Of a DNA stretch of 50,261 nucleotides, positions 9,330 through 18,358 are shown piece by piece. The stretch is taken from NCBI RefSeq assembly GCF_000949865.1, contig NZ_JWJH01000021.1, positions 1 through 50,261 on the forward strand, written 5' to 3'. The DNA comes from Rhizobium nepotum 39/7. Lineage in GTDB: Bacteria > Pseudomonadota > Alphaproteobacteria > Rhizobiales > Rhizobiaceae. Numbering within the stretch: position 1 is the first letter of the stretch; every line of letters begins with the position of its first letter. The translations under genes were made by a program, and so were the position numbers. The notes under the pieces were generated by a model. The model worked only from the letters and a program-made list of their open reading frames with translations, was not told where the DNA came from and did not search any database.

Positions 9330-10310
9330 ATGAATGCCAACCCTTTAGCACCGGACAGCCTCGGTCCAACGGTCTGCATCGGCGAAATACTGGTCGAAAT
9401 CGTTGCCACCGACATCGGCACCGGTTTTCTGGATGCACAGCCATTGATCGGCCCCTATCCCAGCGGCGCACCGGCTATCTTCATTGACCAGTGCGGCCGG
9501 GTCGGCGGCAATGCTGCCATGGTCGGCGCCGTCGGCGACGATGATTTTGGAAGGGTCAACGTTGACCGTCTGCTGCGCGACGGCGTCGATGTGTCGGCGA
9601 TATCGGTCGATCCCGAATTCCCGACAGGCAGCGCCTTCGTTCGCTACCGCGCCGACGGATCGCGCGACTTTGTGTTCAATATCGCCCAATCGGCGGCCGC
9701 CCGCTTCGGCTGGACCGACGCTGTTCAAAGCCTGATCGAACGCAGCGGCCATCTGCACATCATGGGCTCGGCGCTCTCCATGGCAAGCGCGGTGGAGGTG
9801 ATCGACAAAGCGGTCGGCGTGGTCAAAGCCCGCGGTGGCACGGTTTCGGTCGATCCGAACATCCGCAAGGAACTGAAACTCGACGAAGCCACTGAGCGCC
9901 GGTTCACGCATTTGCTCTCGATGGCGGATCTGCTGTTGCCTTCCGGCGAAGAGCTGGAGCGCGCCGCAGGCGTCGAAAGCGAAGACGCGGCGATCGCCCG
10001 GCTGTTCGAGATCGGCGTCAAGGAAATCGTCCTGAAGCGAGGAGCTGACGGGGCTAGCTATTTTGGACACGGCAACGAACGGATCGACGTCGCCGCCTTC
10101 GACGTCAAGGAATTGGACCCAACCGGGGCCGGTGACTGCTTCGGCGGCGCCTACGTGGCGTGCCGGCGTCTCGGAATGTCGCCATCGCAGGCGCTTACCT
10201 ATGCGACGGCCGCCGGCGCCCGAAACGTGACGGTGCGCGGACCGATGGAAGGCGCGGGCACCCGCGAAGAACTTGACTCTTTCATTTCCACGACAAAAAG
10301 GCGCTCTTGA
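9330..10310 (+). CDS. PfkB-family sugar kinase, probable tagatose kinase
   Basis: 326-residue ribokinase-fold carbohydrate kinase. Seen: the GEILVEI start, the [19 protein letters not shown] glycine loop, [10 protein letters not shown], and the C-terminal catalytic motif [13 protein letters not shown] with the Asp base in GAGD. It starts 5 bases after the ROK stop. The following GatZ-like gene overlaps its stop (TGATG), so the two are co-translated. In characterised Agrobacterium and Sinorhizobium galactitol/tagatose pathways such a kinase makes D-tagatose 6-phosphate for a GatZ-like partner; I infer the same here. Fructose or another ketose remains possible. Confidence 0.85.
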   Translation: MNANPLAPDSLGPTVCIGEILVEIVATDIGTGFLDAQPLIGPYPSGAPAIFIDQCGRVGGNAAMVGAVGDDDFGRVNVDRLLRDGVDVSAISVDPEFPTGSAFVRYRADGSRDFVFNIAQSAAARFGWTDAVQSLIERSGHLHIMGSALSMASAVEVIDKAVGVVKARGGTVSVDPNIRKELKLDEATERRFTHLLSMADLLLPSGEELERAAGVESEDAAIARLFEIGVKEIVLKRGADGASYFGHGNERIDVAAFDVKELDPTGAGDCFGGAYVACRRLGMSPSQALTYATAAGARNVTVRGPMEGAGTREELDSFISTTKRRS

Positions 10311-11584
10311 TGCAGGTAAGATTGGCGGAATTGGCGGGGCTGAGGCGCGACGGAACGCCGATGGGCGTGACGTCGGTGTGCTCGGCCCATCCCGTGGTGC
10401 TGCGCGCGGCACTTCGCTATGGCAAGGCGACATTGACCACGGTGCTGATCGAGGCGACGTGCAACCAGGTCAACCACCTCGGTGGATATACGGGCATGCA
10501 GCCTGCCGATTTCGCGGCACTTGTCTATCAGCTGGCAGAGGAGGAAGGATGCCCTGTCGGGCAGATCATCCTCGGCGGCGATCACCTTGGTCCTAATCCC
10601 TGGCGCAACCGTCCGGCGGAGGAAGCGATGGCCGAGGCCGAAACCATGGTCACGGCCTACGTGGCCGCCGGCTTTCGCAAAATCCATCTTGACGCCTCAA
10701 TGGGCTGCCTTAACGAACCCGCAGCACTTGACGACGAGACGACGGCGCGCCGTGCCGTCCGCCTTGCCGCCGCTGCAGAAGCAGCGGCCCAGAAAGCCGG
10801 CGGCCAGAAACCGGTCTACGTCATCGGCACCGAGGTCCCGCCACCAGGAGGTGCCGACCACACGCTGACAGCGATCGAGCCCACGGCAAGCGACGCGGCC
10901 AGGAAGACGATCGATATCCATCGGCAGGTTTTTGCCGAGGCGGGCCAGTCCGACGCCTTCTCGCGCGCCATCGGACTAGTGGTGCAGCCCGGCGTCGAGT
11001 TCGGCAACAGGAACGTCATTTTTTACGACCGAAGCAAAGTCGGTGCTCTGACGCAACTTTTGAGCGACGAACCAAAGTTTGTCTTTGAGGCGCATTCGAC
11101 CGACTACCAGAGCGTAGCCTACCTTAGCGAGCTGGTAAAGGATGGTTTCCCTATCCTCAAGGTCGGGCCGGAACTGACCTTCGTGCTGCGCGAGGCGCTC
11201 TATGCCTTGGATCTGATCGCTTCCGACTTTTCGAACGATTATGGCGACCGTCCGCTTTATTGGGCAATGGAAACATTGATGACCGCCCATCCGGACAACT
11301 GGAATCGCCACTACCACGGAAACGTCCAGGAAACGCGGCTGCTGCGGCATTACTCCCTATCGGACCGTATCCGCTATTACTGGGCCATGCCAGAAGCGAA
11401 AGCGGCGGTCGACAGGCTCTATGACGCCCTTCGCGGACAATTGCTGCCGCTGCCGCTGTTCTGGCAGCATCTGCCTGATGCCCAGCATTTCGCTGACATC
11501 CCTATTGACCCGGAAGCGCTGTTGATTTGGCGCGTGGAAAAGAGCCTGGCCGCCTACCAGCAGGCGTGTGGCCTGGCGTCCTGA
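10310..11584 (+). CDS. GatZ/KbaZ-like protein, probable tagatose 6-phosphate 4-epimerase
   Basis: 424-residue protein of the class II tagatose-bisphosphate aldolase non-catalytic subunit family. Landmarks are EATCNQVNHLGGYTGM, ILGGDHLGPNPW, HLDASMGC, YVIGTEVPPPGG and FEAHSTDYQ. No catalytic partner (GatY/KbaY) or 1-phosphofructokinase-type gene is present, which argues for the stand-alone role described for relatives in Agrobacterium: C4 epimerisation of D-tagatose 6-phosphate to D-fructose 6-phosphate. The ATG at 10310 overlaps the kinase stop. Family assignment is firm; the reaction is inferred from context. Confidence 0.88.
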   Translation: MQVRLAELAGLRRDGTPMGVTSVCSAHPVVLRAALRYGKATLTTVLIEATCNQVNHLGGYTGMQPADFAALVYQLAEEEGCPVGQIILGGDHLGPNPWRNRPAEEAMAEAETMVTAYVAAGFRKIHLDASMGCLNEPAALDDETTARRAVRLAAAAEAAAQKAGGQKPVYVIGTEVPPPGGADHTLTAIEPTASDAARKTIDIHRQVFAEAGQSDAFSRAIGLVVQPGVEFGNRNVIFYDRSKVGALTQLLSDEPKFVFEAHSTDYQSVAYLSELVKDGFPILKVGPELTFVLREALYALDLIASDFSNDYGDRPLYWAMETLMTAHPDNWNRHYHGNVQETRLLRHYSLSDRIRYYWAMPEAKAAVDRLYDALRGQLLPLPLFWQHLPDAQHFADIPIDPEALLIWRVEKSLAAYQQACGLAS

Positions 11585-11629
11585 CATCGCAATGACGCAG
11601 ACTATCGAACATGAATTCGGAGGAAAAAC

Positions 11630-12355
11630 ATGAACGAACTTCAAGGTAAATTCGCCGCTGTCACCGGCGCTGCATCCGGCATCGGCCTCGCATCGGCAGA
11701 AGCCATGATCAATGCAGGGGCGACGGTCGTTTTCGTCGATCGCGATGAACAGGCGCTGCACGCAGTCTGCGACCGCATCGGCGCGCGCGCCATCCCTCTG
11801 GTCATCGATCTCCTGAATCCAGAGGCATGTGCATCGCTGCTTGACGGCATCCTTACCAAGACGGGACAGCTGGACATCCTGCACGCCAACGCCGGCACCT
11901 ATATTGGCGGTGACCTGGCCGAGGCCGATCTCGACGCCATCGACCGTATGCTGAACCTGAACGTCAACGTGGTCATCAAGAACATTCGGTCGGTTGTTCC
12001 GCACATGATTGAGCGCGGCACCGGCGATATCATCGTGACGAGTTCGGTGGCGGGTCATACGGCGGTCCCGTGGGAGCCGGTTTACTCGGCGTCGAAATGG
12101 GCCATGACGAGTTTCGTCCAGACGATGCGCCGTCAATTGCTGAAAAACGGCATTCGCGTCGGATCGGTATCTCCCGGCCCGGTCATCAGCGCCCTCCTTG
12201 CCGACTGGCCGGAAGAAAACCTCCGGAAAGCCAAGGAAAACGGCGCGCTGATCGAGCCAAAAGAGGTCGCCGATGCGATCATCTTCATGCTCACTCGCCC
12301 GCGCACCGTGACGATCCGCGACGTGGTCATCCTGCCAAGCGCATTCGACATCTAA
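11630..12355 (+). CDS. Short-chain polyol dehydrogenase (ribitol 2-dehydrogenase-like)
   Basis: 241-residue classical SDR. The cofactor loop is TGAASGIG, the NAG motif is HANAGTYIGG, and the catalytic residues lie in VTSSVAGH and YSASKWA. Layout and wording (LHANAG, WEPVYSASK, SPGPVISALL.DWP, VTIRDVVILP) closely follow Klebsiella RbtD as I remember it. It would oxidise a polyol with NAD to the matching 2-ketose. GGAGGAAAAAC precedes the ATG. Paired with a second, galactitol dehydrogenase-like SDR, so the operon may handle two polyols or two oxidation positions. Confidence 0.85.
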   Translation: MNELQGKFAAVTGAASGIGLASAEAMINAGATVVFVDRDEQALHAVCDRIGARAIPLVIDLLNPEACASLLDGILTKTGQLDILHANAGTYIGGDLAEADLDAIDRMLNLNVNVVIKNIRSVVPHMIERGTGDIIVTSSVAGHTAVPWEPVYSASKWAMTSFVQTMRRQLLKNGIRVGSVSPGPVISALLADWPEENLRKAKENGALIEPKEVADAIIFMLTRPRTVTIRDVVILPSAFDI

Positions 12356-12366
12356 GGGTTAGACAG

Positions 12367-13140
12367 ATGACCTATCAGGAGTGGTTTCGCCTCGACGGTG
12401 AACTCGCTGTCGTTACGGGAGGCGGTCGGGCGATTGGCCTTTGCTGCGTCGAGGCTCTAGCGGAAGCAGGGGCAAGCGTTGTCGTCATTGAGCGTGACGA
12501 GGCCGATGCCTCCGAAGCGCTGGCGCTGCGGCAGAAGGGCTATGAAATCGACCTTCTGATTGGCGATGTCGCGAATTCAGAGCGTGTCGAAGCAATGGCA
12601 CAGCAATTGGCGGACGAGGGGCGTGCGGCAACGATCCTCGTCAACAATGCCGGCATCGGGCAAAGTGGTGTCGCGTCCGAAGACGTTACGGATGCCGATT
12701 GGCTGAGGATCATGGACGTCAATGTCAATGGCGTCTTCTGGTGCTCGCGCGCCTTTGGCAGACACATGATCGGCATGAAACGTGGCGCGATCATCAATCT
12801 CGGCTCGATGTCCGGTCTCATCTGCAACCGGCCCCAACCGCAGACGCCCTACAACGTCTCCAAGGCGGCCGTCCATCACATCACCCGGTCGATGGCGGCA
12901 GAGTGGGCAGTTCATGGCATCAGGGTGAATGCCGTTGCACCCACCTATATCGAGACTCCCATGGTCGCGGCTGTAGAAGCCAACCGCGATCGTATTCCGA
13001 TCTGGCTTGCCGATACGCCGATGGGAAGGATGGGGGCGCCCGAGGAGGTCGCCAGTGCCGTCCTTTTCCTAGCGTCTAAAGCATCAAGTCTGATGACGGG
13101 TGCGATTGTCAACGTCGATGGCGGCTTCACCTGCTGGTGA
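12367..13140 (+). CDS. Short-chain polyol dehydrogenase (galactitol 2-dehydrogenase-like)
   Basis: 257-residue SDR. The open frame extends far upstream, but the ATG at 12367, 11 bases after the previous stop, gives the normal family start MTYQEWFRLDGELAVVTGGG. Seen: VNNAGIGQSG, NLGSMSGLICNRPQ, YNVSKAAVHH (catalytic Tyr and Lys), MAAEWAVHGIRVNAVAP, and the C-terminus GAIVNVDGGFTCW. The start, the NRPQ segment and the VDGG(F/Y)T(C/V)W end match Rhodobacter galactitol dehydrogenase closely in memory. Likely oxidises galactitol or a related hexitol to tagatose. Confidence 0.87.
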   Translation: MTYQEWFRLDGELAVVTGGGRAIGLCCVEALAEAGASVVVIERDEADASEALALRQKGYEIDLLIGDVANSERVEAMAQQLADEGRAATILVNNAGIGQSGVASEDVTDADWLRIMDVNVNGVFWCSRAFGRHMIGMKRGAIINLGSMSGLICNRPQPQTPYNVSKAAVHHITRSMAAEWAVHGIRVNAVAPTYIETPMVAAVEANRDRIPIWLADTPMGRMGAPEEVASAVLFLASKASSLMTGAIVNVDGGFTCW

Positions 13141-13408
13141 GCCGCTAAAGACCGCGCGAATTTCAGAATGCAGTTAGAAGCCAGGTGCTGACGAAGGTTT
13201 GCACTTTGCCCTCGCTTGCGAAATGGATGATTGTTAAATATCTATTTTCATTGCGTTATTTCGATTCTTAGAAGTTTATTTTCTTGACTTTAACCTATTT
13301 GTTGTGAAAACATACTAATGCTGAGGGAGACGGACTAGCGACGTAAACTGACCTGTGTAAGTGAGCTGGTGAAGCTGCGCTTCGGCGGGCACAGGATGGA
13401 GGGAACCA
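13141..13408. promoter_or_regulatory. AT-rich promoter region ahead of importer B
   Basis: A 268-base non-coding gap inside the rightward gene series, AT-rich between 13230 and 13320. It contains TTGACT (13284-13289), a plausible -35, but no -10 at good spacing was found. The octamer TTATTTCG (13256-13263) also occurs in the divergent promoter at 7054-7061, suggesting shared control by the ROK regulator. Importer B may therefore have its own promoter. Confidence 0.35.
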
Positions 13409-14932
13409 ATGGATGATGGCATCATATTAAAGCAGGGCGTTGAGCCACTTAAACCATTCCTCTTGTCGGCGTCTCAGGTCGCGAAAAGCTTCAATAAGGT
13501 TCCCGCGCTTATCGATGGGCGCATGGAGCTGAGATCAGGTTCGGTCAACGCATTGTGTGGCGGCAACGGAGCGGGAAAGTCGACGTTTCTCGGCATCCTC
13601 ATGGGACTTCTGCAACGCGACAGCGGTACAATCGCGATCAAGGGCCAGGAGGTGAGTTTTGCAACGCCGTCTGCTGCTCTCGATCGTGGCATTGCGATCA
13701 TCACGCAGGAGCTCAGTCCTTTCCTCGACATGACAGTCGCAGAAAACCTCTACCTTGGCCGAGAGCAACGTCGCGGCCGCATTTTCGTCGATGATCGGCA
13801 GATGATTTCGGATGCGGAAGAAATCCTCACACGTCTGAAATTTCCGATCTCGCCACGCGCCCGCCTGCGGGACCTCTCCATCGCGCAGGCACAACTCGTC
13901 GAAATCACTAAAGCAATCAGCCGCCGAAGCGAAATCCTGATTATGGACGAACCCACCTCCGCCATCGGCGAGCGGGAGACAGTCATGCTCTTCGATGCGA
14001 TCAAAACGTTGACAGCACAGGGGGTCGGGGTGATCTATGTTTCGCATCGTCTGACGGAAATTTTTGAGATCGCCGACGACTACACGGTCTTCCGCGACGG
14101 ACGATTTGTCGAGGCCGGAGCAATCACGGATACCGACCGGCAGGGTCTTATCCGCTCGATCGTCGGACGTGATCTTCTTGACTATCGACGGGTGTCGAAA
14201 ACGTCGGAACACGCCAAACCGCTGCTGGAAGCCCGCGGCTTTTCGTCACGCGGAAAATTTGAGGGCATTGATATCACCCTGCACGCGGGTGAAATCGTCG
14301 GACTTTACGGCCTGCTCGGGTCCGGCCGCAGCGAATTCGTAAACGCGCTCTACGGCATCGAGCCACGCGATTCCGGCGACATTCTGATCGACGGCCTGCC
14401 GATTGCGTTAGAGACACCAGCGCAGTCAATTGCCGCCGGCATATCGCTCGTCACCGAAGATCGCAAGCAGACGGGGCTCTCCCTGACAGCGTCGGTCGCT
14501 CACAACATCACGATTGCCAACCTCTCCCACTATTCGAAAGCCGGCTTCATGACTGAAGCCGCCGAGCGGCAAAGCGTTGGCGAACGCATCAAACGGTTCT
14601 CCATCAAGACGGCTTCGCCAGATCTCGAAGTTCAGAAACTGAGCGGCGGAAACCAGCAAAAAGTTGTGCTGGCCCGCTGCGTCGACACGAACCCTCGGGT
14701 GCTGATTTGCGACGAACCGACGCGCGGTGTCGACGAGGGGGCAAAAAGAGAGATCTACGGCTTTCTTTCCGAGTTCGTCTCTGCCGGAAACACGGTGTTG
14801 ATGGTTTCCTCTGAAATCCCAGAGATCCTAGGCAATGCCGACAGAATTATCGTGTTTCGCTGCGGCAAGATCGCTGGAACGCTCTTGGCTGCCGAGGCCG
14901 ACCAGGAAAAGCTCGTCCATCTGGCCTCGTAG
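13409..14932 (+). CDS. Sugar ABC transporter ATP-binding protein (importer B)
   Basis: 507-residue double ATPase, the same length as and clearly paralogous to the protein at 5298-6821. Domain 1 has CGGNGAGKST, LSIAQAQLVEITKA and ILIMDEPTSAIGE; domain 2 has GLLGSGRSE, LSGGNQQKVVLAR and LICDEPTRGVDEG. GGAGGGAACC precedes the ATG. First gene of ATPase-permease-binding protein, in the same orientation as the catabolic genes. The shared GGN Walker A variant sets importers A and B apart from the ATPase at 21158. Confidence 0.92.
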   Translation: MDDGIILKQGVEPLKPFLLSASQVAKSFNKVPALIDGRMELRSGSVNALCGGNGAGKSTFLGILMGLLQRDSGTIAIKGQEVSFATPSAALDRGIAIITQELSPFLDMTVAENLYLGREQRRGRIFVDDRQMISDAEEILTRLKFPISPRARLRDLSIAQAQLVEITKAISRRSEILIMDEPTSAIGERETVMLFDAIKTLTAQGVGVIYVSHRLTEIFEIADDYTVFRDGRFVEAGAITDTDRQGLIRSIVGRDLLDYRRVSKTSEHAKPLLEARGFSSRGKFEGIDITLHAGEIVGLYGLLGSGRSEFVNALYGIEPRDSGDILIDGLPIALETPAQSIAAGISLVTEDRKQTGLSLTASVAHNITIANLSHYSKAGFMTEAAERQSVGERIKRFSIKTASPDLEVQKLSGGNQQKVVLARCVDTNPRVLICDEPTRGVDEGAKREIYGFLSEFVSAGNTVLMVSSEIPEILGNADRIIVFRCGKIAGTLLAAEADQEKLVHLAS

Positions 14933-14960
14933 CCGCATCAAAGTTTGTGGAGGTTTTATC

Positions 14961-15929
14961 GTGAATGCTATGGCCCAAAGAATCCGAGATTCCTCTGCCG
15001 CGACCATCATCGCGCGCTATGGCATTGTCATCTCCTTCGTGCTTCTGTTCGTCGTTTTGGCGGTCGCTTCGCCGAATTTTCTGTCGACCAACAATCTCAT
15101 CAACGTCCTGCGCCAAGTGTCGATCAACGGCGTTCTTGCGATCGGCATGACCTTCGTCATTCTGACGGCCGGAATCGACCTCTCGATCGGTTCGATACTG
15201 GCCCTCGCAGGGGCGGCCAGCGCCAGTCTCGTGACTGGGCCAGATGCCCACAATCCGGCCATCGCTCTCGTCGCCGGCCTCGTTGCCGGCTGCTTTTGCG
15301 GTGCGATCAACGGCCTGCTCATCGCCCGCTTCAGGGTTCCGGCCTTCGTGACCACCCTGGGCATGCTGAGCGTTGCCCGTGGCGCAACGCTCCTCTATTC
15401 CGGCGGGCGGCCCATTCCCAACCTTAGTATCGGATTTCGTTGGTTGGGGCAGGGGTCCATCGTCGGCATCCCCGTGCCGGTCGTCATTTTTGCGATTGTC
15501 TTTGCCATCGCCGCCGTCGTCCTTCGCCACACGATCTACGGGAGGCGCATCTATGCGGTCGGCGGCAATCCACGCAGCGCAAAGACAAGTGGCATTAATG
15601 TCCGGGCAATTACCTTTTCCGTCTACGTCATCATGGGAACCTTGGCAGGCCTTGCCGGGGTGATGCTGACGGCGCGGACGACATCTGCCCTGCCGCAGGC
15701 CGGTATCGGCTATGAACTTGACGCCATCGCTGCCGTCGTCATCGGCGGGACCAGCCTGACTGGCGGCGTCGGGCGCATCGGCTATACGCTCGTCGGAGTG
15801 CTGATCATTGGCATGATCAGCAACGGGCTCGATCTCATGGGCGTGTCTTCATATTACCAGCAGATCATCAAAGGCTCGATCATCGTTTTGGCCGTGCTGA
15901 TCGACCGGACCCGGATGGGTGGCGAATAA
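14961..15929 (+). CDS. Sugar ABC transporter permease (importer B)
   Basis: RbsC-type permease of 322 residues. The GTG at 14961 is chosen over upstream in-frame starts because GGAGG lies 7 bases before it and the frame upstream overlaps the ATPase gene. Seen: LTAGIDLSIGSILALAG, VYAVGGNPRS-like IYAVGGNPRSAKTSG, and AAVVIGGTSLTGGVG. It forms the membrane channel of importer B. Confidence 0.9.
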   Translation: MNAMAQRIRDSSAATIIARYGIVISFVLLFVVLAVASPNFLSTNNLINVLRQVSINGVLAIGMTFVILTAGIDLSIGSILALAGAASASLVTGPDAHNPAIALVAGLVAGCFCGAINGLLIARFRVPAFVTTLGMLSVARGATLLYSGGRPIPNLSIGFRWLGQGSIVGIPVPVVIFAIVFAIAAVVLRHTIYGRRIYAVGGNPRSAKTSGINVRAITFSVYVIMGTLAGLAGVMLTARTTSALPQAGIGYELDAIAAVVIGGTSLTGGVGRIGYTLVGVLIIGMISNGLDLMGVSSYYQQIIKGSIIVLAVLIDRTRMGGE

Positions 15930-15973
15930 ATCAATCAACGGCGGAAGTGCCTTGAAAAGTGGAGGAGAAGAAC

Positions 15974-16987
15974 ATGAATATAACTAGACGAGTGCTTGTG
16001 GGAGCAGCTGCGGGCCTGGCGTTTCTGACACCTATGGTGTTAGGGAGCGTCGCGAACGCCAAGCCTTTAAAAATTGTCGCCGTCGTGCAAAGCCTCAACA
16101 CGGAATATAACGTTCTGTGGGCCGATGCCGCGAAGGCGCATCCGGCACTGGCCGACAGCACGGCGACGCTGACTATTCTCGATGGACGACAGGACGTGCT
16201 CACACAGTCCAACCTTTTTGACACCGCGATTACCGAGAAATACGATGCCATCATATTCATTCCCGTCGATATCGACGCGGGCAATGATCCAATCCAGCGA
16301 GCGAAGAGCGCCGGCATTCCGGTATTTGGCTCGAACACGGTCGTGTCGCAGGCGGAACTCTACGATGCCTATATTAATTCAAACGATGTTGAGGCAGGTG
16401 AACTTCTCGCAAAGGCTGTGATCGACAAGGCGGGCAAGAATGCGAAAGTCGTCCTCCTGGAGGGCATGCTGGGTCAGTCAGCGCAGGTTCAGCGGCTTGA
16501 AGGTATCCAAAACGTCCTCAAGGCCAACCCCGGCGTGACCGTGCTGGGTCAAAACACTGCAAATTGGTCGAGAGCAGAAGCGATCACCCTGATGGAAAAC
16601 TTCCTCACGTCGCACGGTGAAGAAATCCAGGGGGTCATAGCCGAAAACGACGAAATGGCAGTAGGCGCGATCGAGGGAATCCGCAGCCATGGCCTAGATC
16701 CTAAAAAGTTGCCGGTCGCCGGCGTCGATGGGATCAAGGACGCGCTAGAAGCTGTCAAGCGCGGCGATCAAACGATTTCAATCCTTCAGGACGCAAAAGG
16801 TCAGGCTCAGGGTGCAATAGACCTCGCGCTGAACAAGCTAGTTGGTGAGAGTTACAAGCCTCGCGCGGCAGTCTGGGATGTCAATGGCGGCAAGCTGGTA
16901 TGGAACGATGGAAAGGAACAGCACTATTATGTACCGTGGCTTGCTGTTACCTCCCAAAATGTCGGCGAGATCCTATCTGGTAAATAG
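15974..16987 (+). CDS. Sugar ABC transporter substrate-binding protein (importer B)
   Basis: 337-residue periplasmic binding protein. The ATG at 15974 follows GGAGGAGAAGAAC; an in-frame GTG at 15959 lies in the ribosome-binding site and is rejected. The signal peptide begins NITRRVLVGAAAGL and ends SVANA, and the mature protein starts KPLKIVAVVQ. It shares NWSRAE, AENDEMAVGA, DGIKDALEAVKRGD and QAQGA with the importer A protein, so the two transporters arose by duplication and may bind related polyols or ketoses. Followed by a strong hairpin. Confidence 0.9.
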   Translation: MNITRRVLVGAAAGLAFLTPMVLGSVANAKPLKIVAVVQSLNTEYNVLWADAAKAHPALADSTATLTILDGRQDVLTQSNLFDTAITEKYDAIIFIPVDIDAGNDPIQRAKSAGIPVFGSNTVVSQAELYDAYINSNDVEAGELLAKAVIDKAGKNAKVVLLEGMLGQSAQVQRLEGIQNVLKANPGVTVLGQNTANWSRAEAITLMENFLTSHGEEIQGVIAENDEMAVGAIEGIRSHGLDPKKLPVAGVDGIKDALEAVKRGDQTISILQDAKGQAQGAIDLALNKLVGESYKPRAAVWDVNGGKLVWNDGKEQHYYVPWLAVTSQNVGEILSGK

Positions 16988-16997
16988 CAGAACTGCC

Positions 16998-17020
16998 AGA
17001 GGGCGCAAATTGCGCCCTCT
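16998..17020 (+). terminator. Hairpin after importer B operon
   Basis: A perfect 11-bp inverted repeat, AGAGGGCGCAA (16998-17008) and TTGCGCCCTCT (17010-17020), eleven bases past the stop codon. GC-rich stem without a T-run; a likely transcript end. Confidence 0.7.
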
Positions 17021-17168
17021 GAACCGCCTCTCGCGTCTAACAAATTAGTAAAATTCCAATGACACAGCTTATTACGGATTGCAATGCAAGTCCGGAACGG
17101 TTTTGTTTCGTACAGCAAATGGAAAATAGGTGCCTAGCTAAGCTACCGCTTGTCAGGAGGTCGAGCTC
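17021..17168. other. Intergenic stretch left of the IS element
   Basis: No gene, repeat or operator recognised between the importer B hairpin and the IS left end. Confidence 0.4.
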
Positions 17169-17241
17169 CTAGGCCCCGTTGACAAAGTGGGTTCTCAAAT
17201 CAGTGAAGTCGTGATTCAAGACTGCCTTTTAGGAGGCAATT

Positions 17242-18080
17242 TTGGCACGCGGCGACCTGACGGATTTGGAATGGAAGATTGTTGAGGGGTTTTTGCCCGC
17301 CGAACGTGGACGGAAGTCTCGCCCCTCCCATGATAATCGCCGATATCTGAATGGAATGCTTCACGTTCTGCGGGTTGGTTGCCCATGGCGCGACATGCAC
17401 GAACGGTACGGCAAATGGAATTCGGTTTACGTCCGTTTTCGGCGCTGGGCCGAACAAGGCGTCTGGGATGCCCTGCTTGAAACGCTTATTGAGCTTGGGC
17501 TGACTGATGACTGGCAGCATATGATCGACAGCACCACGGTTCGCGGCCACTCTCAGGCTGCGGGCGCTAAAGGGGGACTCATAAGGAGGCTTTTGGTCGA
17601 TCACGCGGCGGCTTTACGACAAAAATCCACGCCCGAGCAGACGGTCAGGGACGCCCTCTTGGCTTTATCCTGACGGGTGGATAAGCATCCGATTACAATG
17701 CTGTTCCTGCGCTGCTGGGGATACCGGTCAACAAGCCAAAGCTGTTTCTGGCTGACAAAGGCTATGATGGTGATTTCGTCCGCGAGGAATTGCAGATCCA
17801 CGGCATCAGACCAGTCATTCCCCCGAAAGCAAACCGGAAAAACCCGCCCCCTTGTGACTTCAAGGCCTACAAGGACCGCAATCGCATCGAGCGAATGTTC
17901 AACCGCCTCAAGCAGTTCCGGCGCATCGCAACCCGTTACGACAAAACCAGAAAATCATTCGAAGCCTTCCTGGCGTTGGCCTCAGTCAAACTCTGGCTGC
18001 CTTGCATTCGCACGGGGGCTTTTTACGTCGCTCCTTTTCCGCGCCCCAAAAAACAAGGCGGGCATCCAGAGCTTCTCTGA
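17242..18080 (+). pseudogene. IS5-family transposase, two frames plus a nonsense codon
   Basis: The first frame (17242-17673) encodes LTDLEWKIVEGFLPAERGR, WRDMHERYGKWNSVY and MIDSTTVRGH with the first DDE Asp. At TAAAGGGGGAC (about 17568-17578) a -1 shift moves into the frame encoding AFGRSRGGFTTKIHARADG, the usual programmed frameshift of this IS group. In that frame the conserved TGG(Q/E)ASDYNAV reads TGG-stop-ASDYNAV: a TAA at 17682-17684. Beyond it the protein continues intact with LFLADKGYDGDFVREEL and YKDRNRIERMFNRLKQFRRI (second Asp and the Glu). One point mutation thus inactivates an otherwise whole enzyme. Confidence 0.85.
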
Positions 18081-18130
18081 TGACTAGAATTTGCATATGA
18101 TCACGAAGCTCTCTGCGAAATCGCGAAGCG

Positions 18131-18358
18131 TTGCGGGCTCCCCATACACCGACAAAGCACTCGCCCGTGGTTTCGTTTTTGAAAACAGCCGCGCCACCAA
18201 AGGCTGAAGACACCCCACCTTCGCCAACTACCCCACCGTTGCTATACACCGATACTACCGCTTCTAGCGGCGCGACGCTGATCACAGTGTCGCCGGATGG
18301 CGCGAAGGTCGCACTTCGGAAAAGAAAAACAGGGTACGGAGAATTTGTCATTTGGTGA
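18131..18358 (+). other. Unassigned region inside the IS, with small overlapping open frames
   Basis: Between the transposase end and the right inverted repeat there is a 75-codon plus-strand frame (18131-18358) and an antisense 121-codon frame (18351-17986) that overlaps the transposase end. Neither resembles a known family and neither has a convincing ribosome-binding site. Either could be a passenger gene, or the stretch could be non-coding filler. Reported as uncertain. Confidence 0.25.

Noticed and set aside
9345..10433. 362-codon minus-strand frame
   Set aside because: Antisense to the PfkB kinase, which has full catalytic motifs.
12070..12366. Upstream extension of the galactitol dehydrogenase-like gene
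   Set aside because: Overlaps the preceding SDR gene; the ATG at 12367 gives the normal family N-terminus.
13284..13318. Sigma-70 promoter before importer B
   Set aside because: TTGACT is a fair -35, but the nearest -10-like hexamers lie 21-23 bases away, too far for a confident call.
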